In this document: piece by piece, positions 16,329 through 25,900 of the stretch | Layout: each line of letters starts with the position of its first letter | Numbering within the stretch: position 1 is the first letter of the stretch | Assembly: GCA_938045295.1 (NCBI GenBank) | Contig: CALINO010000003.1 | Location: 1-64,000, forward strand | Reading direction: 5' to 3' | DNA: 64,000 nucleotides | Source of the DNA: an uncultured Arenicella sp. | GTDB taxonomy: Bacteria; Pseudomonadota; Gammaproteobacteria; Arenicellales; Arenicellaceae | The notes under the pieces: model-generated | Seen by the model: only the letters and a program-made list of their open reading frames with translations | Told to the model about the DNA's origin: nothing | Database searches by the model: none | Made by a program: the position numbers and the translations under genes

Positions 16329-17027
16329 ATGAAAATCAATGCGAATTTTGATCAACGTGTGGTTGTCCACAGCGCTGACTTAGAGTGGGTTAAGTCACCC
16401 ATGCCTGGAGTAGATCGTAGGCCGCTAGACCGTGTGGGCGAAGAGGTTGCGCGTGCCACAAGCATTGTTCGTTACGCACCGGGCAGTGAATTTTCACCTC
16501 ATGTCCACACTGGTGGCGAAGAGTTTGTGGTGCTTGAGGGTGTTTTCCAAGACGAGCACGGTGATTTTCCGACGGGTTCTTACATCCGCAACCCTCCTCA
16601 ATCAAAGCACAAACCTGGCTCTGAGCCCGGCTGCGTTATTTTTGTAAAGCTATGGCAGTTTGAACCGCAAGATCGAACTCACGTGCGTTTGAATTCAAAT
16701 TTTATGAAGCCGGTGCCATTACAGGGGGCGCTAGGGGTTGAAGTAATTCCGCTTTACATTGATGAGTATGAAGAAGTAAATATTCAACACTGGGCGGCTA
16801 ATACCAACGTTGATGTGGCGGCGGAGCACGGTTTAGAGCTGTTAGTGCTCAGTGGCGACCTCACTGAATCTGGTGATTCATTAAAGCAAGGCAGTTGGTT
16901 AAGATTGCCTTCAGGCAGCACGTTGACAGCGCAGGCCGGCTCGCAAGGCGCTAAAGTGTGGATTAAGCGTAATCATTTACATTCAGTGAACGCGCAAATT
17001 GATCGAATTAATGCGGTCAACGCTTAG
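16329..17027 (+). CDS. ChrR-like double cupin protein
   Basis: A 232-residue protein with two cupin folds. The first (residues ~15-120) carries the metal motif HVHTGGEEFVVLEG and SKHKPGSEPG seen in the cupin half of ChrR (PF12973-type); the second (~125-225) lacks most histidines. It does not have the N-terminal zinc anti-sigma domain of ChrR, so it is not itself an anti-sigma factor. Stand-alone proteins of this type occur with detoxification genes and may be dioxygenase-like or ligand-binding. Gap to the AhpD-like gene is 73 nt; likely same operon. Confidence 0.8.
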   Translation: MKINANFDQRVVVHSADLEWVKSPMPGVDRRPLDRVGEEVARATSIVRYAPGSEFSPHVHTGGEEFVVLEGVFQDEHGDFPTGSYIRNPPQSKHKPGSEPGCVIFVKLWQFEPQDRTHVRLNSNFMKPVPLQGALGVEVIPLYIDEYEEVNIQHWAANTNVDVAAEHGLELLVLSGDLTESGDSLKQGSWLRLPSGSTLTAQAGSQGAKVWIKRNHLHSVNAQIDRINAVNA

Positions 17028-17082
17028 CATTAGCTCAGGTAACGTCGTTTTTATCATTCGCAACAACTAGTTTGGGAACATC

Positions 17083-17760
17083 ATGAAACAGAAACCGTTT
17101 GCTTTAATTCTTGGGGCAGGTTCAGGGTTGGGCCAGTCATTGTGTTCAACCTTTAATGCGGCGGGCTATGCCGTTGCCGGTATTAACCGCAGCGAACAGA
17201 GTTCGCAGTTTACGCAAGTGACCGCTGACTTGAGTGATGCTGAGCAAGCCTCACAAGCCATTAATGCATTGCTGGCGCAGTTTGGTACGCCGAGCGTGGT
17301 GATTCATAACACCGCAGAGCTAACCATCAAGCCGTTTCTTGAAACCAGCGAGGCCGAGTTTGAACAAGCTTGGCAATCCATGGTTAAAACCTTGTTTAAC
17401 GCCATGCAGTGCGTTTTACCCAGTATGGTAGATGCGGGTCAGGGCACCGTGATTGTTTCCGGCGCTACCGCCAGTGTGCGTGGTGGTAATAAGTTCAGCG
17501 CTTTTGCGTCGGCTAAATTTGCTTTGCGCGGGTTAACGCAATCGTTAGCCCGCGAATATCAACATCAAGGCATTCACATTGCTCATACCTTGCTGGACGG
17601 CATTATCGATACCCCGCGTAGCCGAGAACTTCACTCTCTGAGCCCTGAAAAAATGTTGAAACCTGATGAGTTGGCTCAGCAGTATTTGCGCTTGGTTGAG
17701 CAACCTAAATCCGTTTGGTCGCATGAAATAGACTTACGGCCATCGAGCGAGAACTTTTAA
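17083..17760 (+). CDS. Short-chain dehydrogenase/reductase with altered active site
   Basis: A 225-residue Rossmann protein. The cofactor motif is GAGSGLG (residues 11-17), and NTAEL takes the place of the NNAG strand. The usual YxxxK is FASAK: Phe141 replaces the catalytic tyrosine and Lys145 remains, and the position of the catalytic serine (residue ~128) is Ala. Such proteins keep NAD(P) binding but may have a different chemistry or no dehydrogenase activity. It overlaps the next gene by one base (TAATG), so the two products are probably translationally coupled and act together. Confidence 0.85.
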   Translation: MKQKPFALILGAGSGLGQSLCSTFNAAGYAVAGINRSEQSSQFTQVTADLSDAEQASQAINALLAQFGTPSVVIHNTAELTIKPFLETSEAEFEQAWQSMVKTLFNAMQCVLPSMVDAGQGTVIVSGATASVRGGNKFSAFASAKFALRGLTQSLAREYQHQGIHIAHTLLDGIIDTPRSRELHSLSPEKMLKPDELAQQYLRLVEQPKSVWSHEIDLRPSSENF

Positions 17761-18869
17761 TGAATAAAGTGTCGGTTTGCATTGTGGGCGCCGGTATTAG
17801 CGGCTTACACACCGCTTATGAATTGGCGCAACAAGGCGTGTCGTTTCGTTTATTCGAGGCGAAAAAACAGTTGGGTGGTCGCATACAATCGCAAGGCTTA
17901 CACCAGCAATCTGATGGTACAGGTCATGGCTACAGTGAGCTTGGGCGATTTGATATTGGCCCGTCTTGGTTCTGGCCAGGGCAGCAGCAGATTGAAAGCT
18001 TGGTGTCAGAATTAGGCCTCAACGATTCAGTGTACCAACAATACGCGCAAGGCGACGCGGTGTACGAGCCGATATCAGGCCCCGTTCAGCGCGGCATTGG
18101 CGGAATCTCTATGGCCGGCTCATACCGCTTGAAAGGTGGCCTGCAAGCCCTCATTGATCGTTTAGAAATGGAAATTACAGAGCAGGCAGGCCGCGAATCA
18201 ATTGTTAGTAATGCCGGTATTCAGAGCATTGAATTAAGCGATGAGGGCGTAGCGGTTAGCGACGGCAAGTCGCAATGGCTGTGTGAAAAAGTCATACTCG
18301 CGATGCCGCCCAGAGTGGCCATTAACAACATTGGCCTAAGCCCTAAGCTTGAATCAGAACGAGTTCAAGAGCTGAATAAAGTAGCCACATGGATGGCAGG
18401 GCACGCCAAAGCCGTGGTGGTCTATGACACGCCGTTTTGGCGGCAGGCCGGCTTGTCAGGCGACATCATTAGTCAAAAAGGCCCGCTGGCAGAAATTCAT
18501 GATGCCTCACTGGATCACGCTGATGAATTTGCTTTGTTCGGTTTTTTTGCCACACCGCCTCAGCATAGATCGACGGACAAAAATGACGTTGATCAGAAAA
18601 TCATTGCCCAACTCACGCGTTTGATGGGCGAGGCCGCGGCCAACCCCAAGGCCATTTTATACAAAGACTGGGCGCGCGATAATTTGGTTGCGACTGAATT
18701 GGATCAGCACATTCCTAATCATCACCCAAGTAATTTTTGGTCAACCAAAGTAGAACCCGGCTGGCAAGGCCGGTTGATCTGGTCGGGCACCGAAAGCGCG
18801 GCAGGTCATTATAATGGCTACATAGAAGGAGCCTTGCTCGCCAGTGAAAATGCGCTAGAGCTCTGTTAA
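17760..18869 (+). CDS. FAD-dependent amine-oxidase-like oxidoreductase
   Basis: A 369-residue flavoprotein of the monoamine oxidase / protoporphyrinogen oxidase superfamily. The dinucleotide fold begins at residue 3 (VCIVGAGISGLHTAYEL, then FEAKKQLGGRI), and the C-terminal FAD-clamp is RLIWSGTESAAGHYNGYIEGA. It is shorter than classic MAOs (~450). The substrate cannot be read from sequence; a primary or secondary amine, or another reduced compound, is possible. Start is coupled to the SDR stop codon. Last gene of the operon. Confidence 0.85.
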   Translation: MNKVSVCIVGAGISGLHTAYELAQQGVSFRLFEAKKQLGGRIQSQGLHQQSDGTGHGYSELGRFDIGPSWFWPGQQQIESLVSELGLNDSVYQQYAQGDAVYEPISGPVQRGIGGISMAGSYRLKGGLQALIDRLEMEITEQAGRESIVSNAGIQSIELSDEGVAVSDGKSQWLCEKVILAMPPRVAINNIGLSPKLESERVQELNKVATWMAGHAKAVVVYDTPFWRQAGLSGDIISQKGPLAEIHDASLDHADEFALFGFFATPPQHRSTDKNDVDQKIIAQLTRLMGEAAANPKAILYKDWARDNLVATELDQHIPNHHPSNFWSTKVEPGWQGRLIWSGTESAAGHYNGYIEGALLASENALELC

Positions 18870-19196
18870 AGTTCGTCCTAAAAGTCTAGAGCGCTGAGTA
18901 TTCTAGCCTCCAATCGGTTCCGCTAATTTGTTGCCCTAACCGTTGCCCCCCGCCATGCAATAACAGCAAGGTAGTTCAAGTTCACTCTATTTTTCTGTTT
19001 TTGCCAACTGTCCACTATCAGTCTTAATAAGATTGAAAAAGCAAGCATAATTAGTTGCACAATCAACTAGTATGTATTTTTTGAAATAATTACGTTACAC
19101 TTTGTCAAATGTTCTTGTGTTTTTAAAGAGTTAAAGAGGTATTGGGTTAAGAACTATCACACTTTTAAACATTAAAACGAAAGGGGGAAATTAGAA
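18870..19196. other. Intergenic region upstream of TonB receptor
   Basis: A 327-bp gap with no coding frame. AT-rich sequence from 19010 onward presumably holds the receptor promoter; I cannot fix -35/-10 elements with confidence. AAAGGGGGAAA (19180-19190) is the ribosome-binding site of the receptor. No Fur box was recognised. Confidence 0.4.
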
Positions 19197-22100
19197 ATGT
19201 TAACCAATTTAAAGGTTTTTCATTGTTTTAGTAAAAGGTTTTTAGCCATTAATTTTTTTGTTCTAGCTGCCAGTGCCTCGCAGGTAATGGCGCAAAGTAA
19301 TCAAGATGAGCAAAGTAGCGGTGCCGTGATTACAGAGCAAGCCACTGAAGTCAAAGAGGCTAGCGAAGTTCAAGACGCTGAAGAAGTTGTTTCCACAGTG
19401 ACGCAGCAAGAGGTTGCTGACCAAGTCACGCCAAAACAAGCCACGCCAAAAAATAAAGCGGTAGAAGAAATTACCGTAACTGGTTCCAGAATTAAGCGTG
19501 ATGAATTTAACACTCCGTCACCGGTCACCATTATTACCGCTGAACGCTCAGCATTAGCGGGTTTGCTAAACACCGAAGATATTTTGCAAGGCAGCACCAT
19601 CGCCGCAGGCCAACAAATCGATGATTCTTTTTCAGGCTTTGTTACCGATGGTGGTCCAGGTGCCAATACCGTCTCTCTACGTGGCCTTGGAGCACAACGC
19701 ACACTGATTTTGGTAAACGGTAAGCGCTGGGGGCCGTCTGGTGTTCGTGGGTCGGTAAATTCGGTCGACTTAAGTGCCATACCTTCTTCCGTGATCTCTC
19801 GTATCGAAATTTTAAAAGATGGTGCCTCGTCGGTTTACGGTGCCGATGCGGTGGCTGGAGTTATTAATGTAATCACCAAAGAGCGCCAAGATGGTTTTCA
19901 ATTAAATGCCGCGGCATCAGCGCCTGTTGATGGCGGAGAGGCTTACAGCGTTGATGCTATATGGGGAACAATTGGTGATGATTGGTCTATCAATGTTGCG
20001 GCCGATTTTTCTCGTCAAAAGGAGCTTGTTCGTTCTGATAGAGGTTTTGCCGAATGTGATCGCAGACCCAGAATCACTGATCAAGACGGTGGCGGAAATA
20101 TTGATAATCGCGACCCAATAACCGGCGAAGAGCTGTGCTTCGGAGCGATTTTTGGTTTGGTGTCTTCACCGTTTGGTTTTGTGCGATACGACCCAAGCCT
20201 TACTCCTGGGTCAACCCCGTCTAATTCTAATTTCGACCCTCAAGTTAACGGTGCTTTTGGTATTCCGTTCTTTACTTCGGTAGATGAAGGCCCTTTGGAC
20301 AACCAAGGTGCATTTTACCGAGATACTCGCAGTGTTGATGTGGCTCAAATAGTTTCAGAATCGGATGTGTTCTCGTTAACATCGTTTGCAGAAAAAGACG
20401 TCACGCTATTTAATCGACAATCGACCGCTTATTATGAATTTTATTATAATCAGCGAGAAACACGAGCCAATGGCGGTTTTCAGCAACTGTTCCCTACCAC
20501 GCCAGCAACCAACCCCTATAACCCATTTGGCACCAATGGTCCGCTTGCCGCTTTTGGTGGTTTTGCCGTGACACCGGTTGCCATGAGTTGGAATGCACTT
20601 GACCCTAATTTCAATATTGAGGTTGAGCGTACTAATACCTTTGTTGGCTTGAAAGGTGATCTTACTGAGAACTGGAGCTATGACCTGTACACGGGTTATA
20701 GCCGTTCAAGCGGAACCTATGAAAACCAAGCTTTTTTAGACGACCGTGTTCGAGCATCCTTAGATGCGGTTGTTGACGGTTCAGGCAACGTTGTTTGCCG
20801 TAATGCGGCGGCATTCCCTGGTTGTGTGGCTGAGAACTGGTTCTCTGGCGAGGTGTTATTAAATGGCAACTTTTCCCAAGAGTATTTGGATTTTGTACGC
20901 CGCGATCTTCGCGGTAAGACCACTTATGAAAGTCTGCAATTTTCTGCCAATGCAACCGGCCCATTGTTTTCAATATGGGGCGGAGAAGTTCAAAGTGTCT
21001 TTGGGGTAGAGGTGCGTCGTGAGGAAATAGATGATGTTCCAGACCCCGAAGCTCAGCGTGATAATATTTTCAGTTCCAGTGCCGCCGGTATTACGCGGGG
21101 TGATGATACGGTTAAGGAAGCCTATCTGGAACTGGAATTTCCTTTTGCACGCAATGCGCCATTTGCTGAAGAGCTAACGTTGAATATTGCCGCCAGATAC
21201 ACCGACTATGAGTCGTTTGGTGATGATATTACTGAGCGTTTTCAATTTAACTGGCAAATTAACCCGACTTTCAGGTTAAGGGCGACCAATGGCACATCAT
21301 TCAGAGCGCCAGATCTGTTCGAGCAATTTTTAGGTAATCAAACGGGTTTCCAAGATGGTTTTTTAGACCCCTGTGTTAACTTCGGACAGACCAACCAACC
21401 TGGTGATCCAATTTTTGAAAATTGCACTTCGCTTGGCTTAGCGCCTGACTTCGGTGTTAATGGTGTTCCCGGTATTCAAACCATTACCGGTGGCAATCAA
21501 TCACTTGATGCTGAAACTTCTGAATCAACCACCTATGGAATTGTAATTACGCCTGAAGAATTAGGCTTATCTCTAGCCATTAATTACTTTGAGATTGAGT
21601 TAGAAAACTCAGTGGCCTCGCCCACCGTTTCTTTTGTGCTGGGAGATTGCTTTGGTGACGTTGGTTTTACCAGCCCATTTTGTAATTTGATTGCGCCAAG
21701 AAATGCCCAAGGCAACCTAACGAGTATTGATGCTTCGTTATTAAATATTGGTGTTGAACGGTCTAAAGGTTTTGATTTTGATTTAAATTACTCAAAAAGT
21801 TTCGACAGTTTTGATCTGTCGATTGATGTCACGGCCACTAAATTGGAAGAAAGATTTAGAGAGCTGCTGGGTGAAGAGTTTGACTTTGAAGGCCGTTGGG
21901 GCTTTCCTGAGTGGACGGGGGGCATAGATGTTTATGCCGACTACAAAGACTGGCGTTTTCTTTGGAGCACTAACTATATTGGCTCTTCAGAAGAGGAACC
22001 TGTGTTTGATCCTGGTACTACGAATCGTGACCGGATTAACGAAACCGACGATGTCTTCTATCACACACTGTCGGCTCGATACACCAGCCCTGACGATTGG

Positions 22101-22262
22101 CAGTTAATTGCTACGGTTCGTAATGTGTTTGACGAAGACCCACCAATCGTGTCAGACGGCCAAAACTCAAGTTCTGCAACCCGCGTTTTTAATACGTTGC
22201 CCGGCGTTGGTTACGATTTGTTGGGTAGAACCTTTGTGTTGCAGTTTTCCAAAGGGTTTTAA
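19197..22262 (+). CDS. TonB-dependent outer-membrane receptor
   Basis: A 1021-residue receptor. A signal peptide ends near VMA-Q (residue 32), followed by a long acidic/Gln-rich linker (33-88) that is longer than usual, a TonB-box-like EEITVTGSRIKRDEF (from residue 90), the plug domain (NTVSLRGLGAQRTLILVNG, then VISRIEILKDGASSVYGADA) and a 22-strand barrel ending in the C-terminal Phe (LQFSKGF). This subgroup in marine gammaproteobacteria is often paired with secreted peptidases, as here with the S9 peptidase 156 bp downstream, suggesting oligopeptide import. A terminator lies between them. Confidence 0.93.
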   Translation: MLTNLKVFHCFSKRFLAINFFVLAASASQVMAQSNQDEQSSGAVITEQATEVKEASEVQDAEEVVSTVTQQEVADQVTPKQATPKNKAVEEITVTGSRIKRDEFNTPSPVTIITAERSALAGLLNTEDILQGSTIAAGQQIDDSFSGFVTDGGPGANTVSLRGLGAQRTLILVNGKRWGPSGVRGSVNSVDLSAIPSSVISRIEILKDGASSVYGADAVAGVINVITKERQDGFQLNAAASAPVDGGEAYSVDAIWGTIGDDWSINVAADFSRQKELVRSDRGFAECDRRPRITDQDGGGNIDNRDPITGEELCFGAIFGLVSSPFGFVRYDPSLTPGSTPSNSNFDPQVNGAFGIPFFTSVDEGPLDNQGAFYRDTRSVDVAQIVSESDVFSLTSFAEKDVTLFNRQSTAYYEFYYNQRETRANGGFQQLFPTTPATNPYNPFGTNGPLAAFGGFAVTPVAMSWNALDPNFNIEVERTNTFVGLKGDLTENWSYDLYTGYSRSSGTYENQAFLDDRVRASLDAVVDGSGNVVCRNAAAFPGCVAENWFSGEVLLNGNFSQEYLDFVRRDLRGKTTYESLQFSANATGPLFSIWGGEVQSVFGVEVRREEIDDVPDPEAQRDNIFSSSAAGITRGDDTVKEAYLELEFPFARNAPFAEELTLNIAARYTDYESFGDDITERFQFNWQINPTFRLRATNGTSFRAPDLFEQFLGNQTGFQDGFLDPCVNFGQTNQPGDPIFENCTSLGLAPDFGVNGVPGIQTITGGNQSLDAETSESTTYGIVITPEELGLSLAINYFEIELENSVASPTVSFVLGDCFGDVGFTSPFCNLIAPRNAQGNLTSIDASLLNIGVERSKGFDFDLNYSKSFDSFDLSIDVTATKLEERFRELLGEEFDFEGRWGFPEWTGGIDVYADYKDWRFLWSTNYIGSSEEEPVFDPGTTNRDRINETDDVFYHTLSARYTSPDDWQLIATVRNVFDEDPPIVSDGQNSSSATRVFNTLPGVGYDLLGRTFVLQFSKGF

Positions 22263-22314
22263 TGCAAGCGCATTACATAAAGCAAAGACTCTTGATGAGT
22301 TGATAGCTAGAACG

Positions 22315-22351
22315 ATGGCGCGATGGCGAGAACGGCTCGCGCCATTTTTTT
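22315..22351 (+). terminator. Intrinsic terminator of the TonB receptor gene
   Basis: ATGGCGCG (22315-22322) pairs with CGCGCCAT (22338-22345), followed by seven T. Alternative inner pairing GGCGAG/CTCGCC is also possible. Confidence 0.85.
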
Positions 22352-22417
22352 AACCTTAACAGTAATCGGTGGCTGTGTTTTTTTAGTATTGAGCTCATTG
22401 CCGCCGTGTATGTAGCC

Positions 22418-24337
22418 ATGAAAAATAGTTTGCAATCATTTTTATTTATCAGTGTTGTATTAACGTTTAGTGCCGTTGCTTCGGCCAAGCAAATACCGCT
22501 TCAAGCTTGGGTGCACGACCCAGTTATTTCCTCTGTCAATGTTAATCCTTTGGGTGATCGACTCGTGGGGCTAACCTTGACTGACGTTAATAAGCCGCCC
22601 AAAGTAACTGTCTGGGACTTAAATAACATGCAAGCCGCCCCAGCACGCTTTTCACCCAAAGATTCTAAGCCCTTATTTGTTGATTGGTTGAATAACCAAA
22701 AACTGATTGTAGTTGGGCGTCAAAAATTTGATGTTCGAGCTGGTGGTCGGTTTGTTAAAACTTTCAGAGATAAAATTTACATCGCCGATTCCACTGGGAA
22801 AAAACCTCCGAGAGAGATATTGCGAAATAGAGATATCTTGGGTGCCAGTATTGCCGATCGTCTTCCTCAAGATAAGAATAAGGTGTTAATCAATGTGGTA
22901 ACTCCTGAGTTTGCTGACGATTACTACGAACTGGACCTGCGTAATTACAGCGCCAAGCGTGTGTATCGTGGCTCACCTAAAAACGTAGCCATATTGGATT
23001 CTTTTGGTAAGGTTGCCGCCAAGCAATCTCTCGAGCGAGATAAAGAAGGCTCGTACATTGCAACCTCCTATAAGCACCCGCAAACAGGCGAATGGGATGA
23101 ACACCATCGTTTCTACGCAAAAAAGCGTCGTAGTTTGCAAGCCGTTGGGTTTTCTAAAAATGGCCGAAAAGTATACGTAACCGATAATCGAGATAAAGAT
23201 AAGGCGGTAATACGAACCTATGATATTGCGGAGCGCACCCTCAGTGAGCCACTTTTTGGCGGCAGTGATTTTGAAGCTACGGGTGTGATCATTAGCCGGC
23301 ACCCAGACACCCTGGGTGACCTGCTTGGGTTTCGCGGTGTTGGCGCTAAAAACACTATTAAGTTAGTGGATCAAAAAGCCGCTACTATGCAAGCAACCAT
23401 CGATTCTGCGTTGCCAAAAAATCGAACAAATTTTATTCTGTCGATGTCGAATGACTATTCAAAGGTAGTGGTGTTGTCGACTGGCGTCAAAGAACCCAGC
23501 GCCTATTACTTGCTGCAAAATGAAAAGGAGCTATTGCCGTTGGGTCGTTCTTACCCTGAAATTGACTCTTCCTTGCTCAGCGACATGGAGTACGTTGAAT
23601 ATAAAGCGCGTGATGGCTTTACCGTACCGGCTTACTTAACCAAACCTAAGTTTGGCAAAGCACCATACCCAACTGTCATTATGCCGCACGGTGGCCCTTG
23701 GGCCAGAGATTTTTACGGTTGGGATTTGTGGGTCCAATATTTAGCCAATCGAGGCTATGCCGTATTACAACCGCAATACAGAGGTTCTGATGGTTGGGGG
23801 CACGCGCTTTGGGTTGCCGGGGACAACAAGTGGGGCGAGTTAATGCAAGACGATAAGGATGATGGTGCTGCTTGGCTGGTAAAAGAAGGCGTCGCCGACA
23901 AAGGTCGTATTGCCATGTTTGGTTACTCTTATGGTGGCTACGCGGCCATGGCCGCCACGGTAAGACCGAATTCGCCTTATCAATGTGCTATTGCAGGGGC
24001 AGGGCTTTCGGAGCTAAGAACCTTTGATAAGTTGACCTTTGGTAATGCGTTTCAACGCGAATTTCAAAATGCCACGATTGACGGTCTGTCGCCGTTAGAT
24101 AAGGTAAAAGAGGCAAATATCCCCATCTATATTTTTCATGGAGACAGAGACCAACGGGTGCCGATTGATCAGTCAAGAAAGTTTTATAAAGCACTTCAAA
24201 AAGCGAATAAAACAGTGGAATACAATGAAATCCCCGATCTTTGGCACAGTTTTCCTTGGTTGCCAACGCATAATGTCAACGTGTTGAAAAATGTTGAAGA
24301 ATATTTAGCCACTCGTTGCGGTGACGGTGGTTTATAG
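22418..24337 (+). CDS. Secreted S9-family (prolyl oligopeptidase type) peptidase
   Basis: A 639-residue exported serine peptidase. The start is taken at ATG 22418, which gives a clean signal peptide (SLQSFLFISVVLTFSAVASA); an in-frame GTG lies 12 nt upstream. The N-terminal ~370 residues form the beta-propeller, and the alpha/beta-hydrolase domain carries the triad Ser504 (GYSYGGY), Asp578 (HGDRDQRVP) and His610 (DLWHSF). Family members act as dipeptidyl or acylaminoacyl peptidases. Its pairing with the TonB receptor suggests periplasmic processing of imported peptides. Its 3' end overlaps that of the convergent aldehyde dehydrogenase gene by 6 nt. Confidence 0.92.
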   Translation: MKNSLQSFLFISVVLTFSAVASAKQIPLQAWVHDPVISSVNVNPLGDRLVGLTLTDVNKPPKVTVWDLNNMQAAPARFSPKDSKPLFVDWLNNQKLIVVGRQKFDVRAGGRFVKTFRDKIYIADSTGKKPPREILRNRDILGASIADRLPQDKNKVLINVVTPEFADDYYELDLRNYSAKRVYRGSPKNVAILDSFGKVAAKQSLERDKEGSYIATSYKHPQTGEWDEHHRFYAKKRRSLQAVGFSKNGRKVYVTDNRDKDKAVIRTYDIAERTLSEPLFGGSDFEATGVIISRHPDTLGDLLGFRGVGAKNTIKLVDQKAATMQATIDSALPKNRTNFILSMSNDYSKVVVLSTGVKEPSAYYLLQNEKELLPLGRSYPEIDSSLLSDMEYVEYKARDGFTVPAYLTKPKFGKAPYPTVIMPHGGPWARDFYGWDLWVQYLANRGYAVLQPQYRGSDGWGHALWVAGDNKWGELMQDDKDDGAAWLVKEGVADKGRIAMFGYSYGGYAAMAATVRPNSPYQCAIAGAGLSELRTFDKLTFGNAFQREFQNATIDGLSPLDKVKEANIPIYIFHGDRDQRVPIDQSRKFYKALQKANKTVEYNEIPDLWHSFPWLPTHNVNVLKNVEEYLATRCGDGGL

Positions 24338-25846
24338 GTTGAACTCTATACCCTGAGCCAGAGGTAACTCTGAAGAATAATTTACAGTAGAGGTTGAACG
24401 GCGCATATAGCCTTTCCACGCGTCTGAGCCAGATTCGCGGCCGCCACCGGTTTCTTTTTCACCGCCAAAGGCGCCGCCGATTTCCGCGCCGCTGGTGCCA
24501 ATGTTAACGTTGGCAATGCCGCAATCGCTGCCGGTTGCGCAAGTAAACAGTTCGGCCTCGCGTACGTCATTGGTGAAAATGGCCGACGACAACCCTTGCG
24601 GTACATCGTTGTGTTGCGCTAACGCTTGGTTTAAGTCGGTATAACGGTAAACGTACAAAATAGGCGCAAAGGTCTCTTCTTGAACAGATTGTTCGCAGCT
24701 TGGCATTTCCACAATGGCGGGGTTTACGTAGTAAGCATTGGGGTATTCGCTTTGTAATGTGCGCTCACCCCCTATAACGGTGCCTCCCTGGTTTGACGCC
24801 AAGCTCAGTGCGGCCTGCATGGCCTGGTAAGCTTGTTCGTCAATCAGCGGGCCAACCAAGGTGTTTTCATTCATAGGGTCGCCAATGCGAATGCCGCGAT
24901 ACGCTTTTTTTAGTGACGGCACTAACTCGGCGTACACGTCTTGGTGCACAAATAAGCGGCGTGTTGTGGTGCAACGTTGGCCAGCGGTACCTACCGCGCC
25001 AAATAAAATGGCTCTTACCGCCATGTCTAAATCGGCCGTAGGCGCAACAATAATGGCGTTATTGCCGCCGAGCTCTAATATAGAACGGCCGAACCTGGCG
25101 GCCACCGCTGGGCCAACTTTACGCCCCATGGCGGTGCTGCCTGTGGCGCTAATTACCGGCACTCGAGCGTCGTTGACCAACTGCTCGCCTACGTCGGCGT
25201 GGCCAATAATTACCTGCGATAAACCTTCAGGAATGCCGCCTAGTTCTGCCACGGCTTGCTCAAATATGCGTTGGCAAGCAAGAGCGGTGAGCGGTGTTTT
25301 TTCCGACGGTTTCCAGATCACACTGTTACCACACACCAATGCCAGTGCCGCATTCCAGCACCACACAGCTACTGGAAAATTAAAGGCGGAAATAATGCCA
25401 ACTGGGCCAATCGGATGCCAAGTTTCGGTCATTTTGTGGCCTGGCCTTTCAGAGGCAATGGTTAGACCAAACAGCTGGCGTGATAAGCCCACGGCCAAAT
25501 CGCAAATATCAATCATTTCTTGCACTTCACCAAGGCCTTCTTGGTAAATTTTGCCGCACTCCATGGACACCAATGCGCCTAAGTCTTGCTTGTGCTCTCG
25601 CAGTTGGTTGCCCAGTACGCGCACCAGCTCGCCGCGCTTAGGTGCGGGCACACTGCGCCATTGCTCAAAGGCTAATTTAGATTGAGTAATGGCGGCATCC
25701 ACTTGGGTTTCGGTGTGTGTGTTTATGTGGCCAATCGGGTTACCGTTAATCGGGCTGTTAACTTGCAAGTTGCCCGTTTGTGTTTGCACGCCCGCTAAGC
25801 CAAAAGAATGCAGTGCCGACTCAATGCTGATATTTTTTATGCTCAT
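24332..25846 (-). CDS. amaB: Aldehyde dehydrogenase family 7 (aminoadipate-semialdehyde / piperideine-6-carboxylate dehydrogenase)
   Basis: A 504-residue NAD-dependent aldehyde dehydrogenase of the ALDH7 (antiquitin) type. Visible features: the cofactor region IGPVGIISAFNFPVAVWCWN, LELGGNNAIIV with the general-base Glu, and GTAGQRCTTTRR with the catalytic Cys in the ALDH7-type context. ALDH7 enzymes oxidise alpha-aminoadipate semialdehyde, in equilibrium with piperideine-6-carboxylate, to alpha-aminoadipate in lysine breakdown. The neighbouring saccharopine and glutaryl-CoA dehydrogenase genes support this role. The gap to gcdH upstream is 54 nt, so the three genes probably form one transcript. 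Confidence 0.9.
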   Translation of the reverse strand: MSIKNISIESALHSFGLAGVQTQTGNLQVNSPINGNPIGHINTHTETQVDAAITQSKLAFEQWRSVPAPKRGELVRVLGNQLREHKQDLGALVSMECGKIYQEGLGEVQEMIDICDLAVGLSRQLFGLTIASERPGHKMTETWHPIGPVGIISAFNFPVAVWCWNAALALVCGNSVIWKPSEKTPLTALACQRIFEQAVAELGGIPEGLSQVIIGHADVGEQLVNDARVPVISATGSTAMGRKVGPAVAARFGRSILELGGNNAIIVAPTADLDMAVRAILFGAVGTAGQRCTTTRRLFVHQDVYAELVPSLKKAYRGIRIGDPMNENTLVGPLIDEQAYQAMQAALSLASNQGGTVIGGERTLQSEYPNAYYVNPAIVEMPSCEQSVQEETFAPILYVYRYTDLNQALAQHNDVPQGLSSAIFTNDVREAELFTCATGSDCGIANVNIGTSGAEIGGAFGGEKETGGGRESGSDAWKGYMRRSTSTVNYSSELPLAQGIEFNL

Positions 25847-25900
25847 GTTTTGTGCTCATATTGTTACGCCTAATTATCTTTGTGCCCATGCTTGTTCGGG

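Noticed and set aside
24861-25547. 228-codon forward ORF inside the aldehyde dehydrogenase gene
   Set aside because: Antisense to a strongly conserved enzyme, with no family features.
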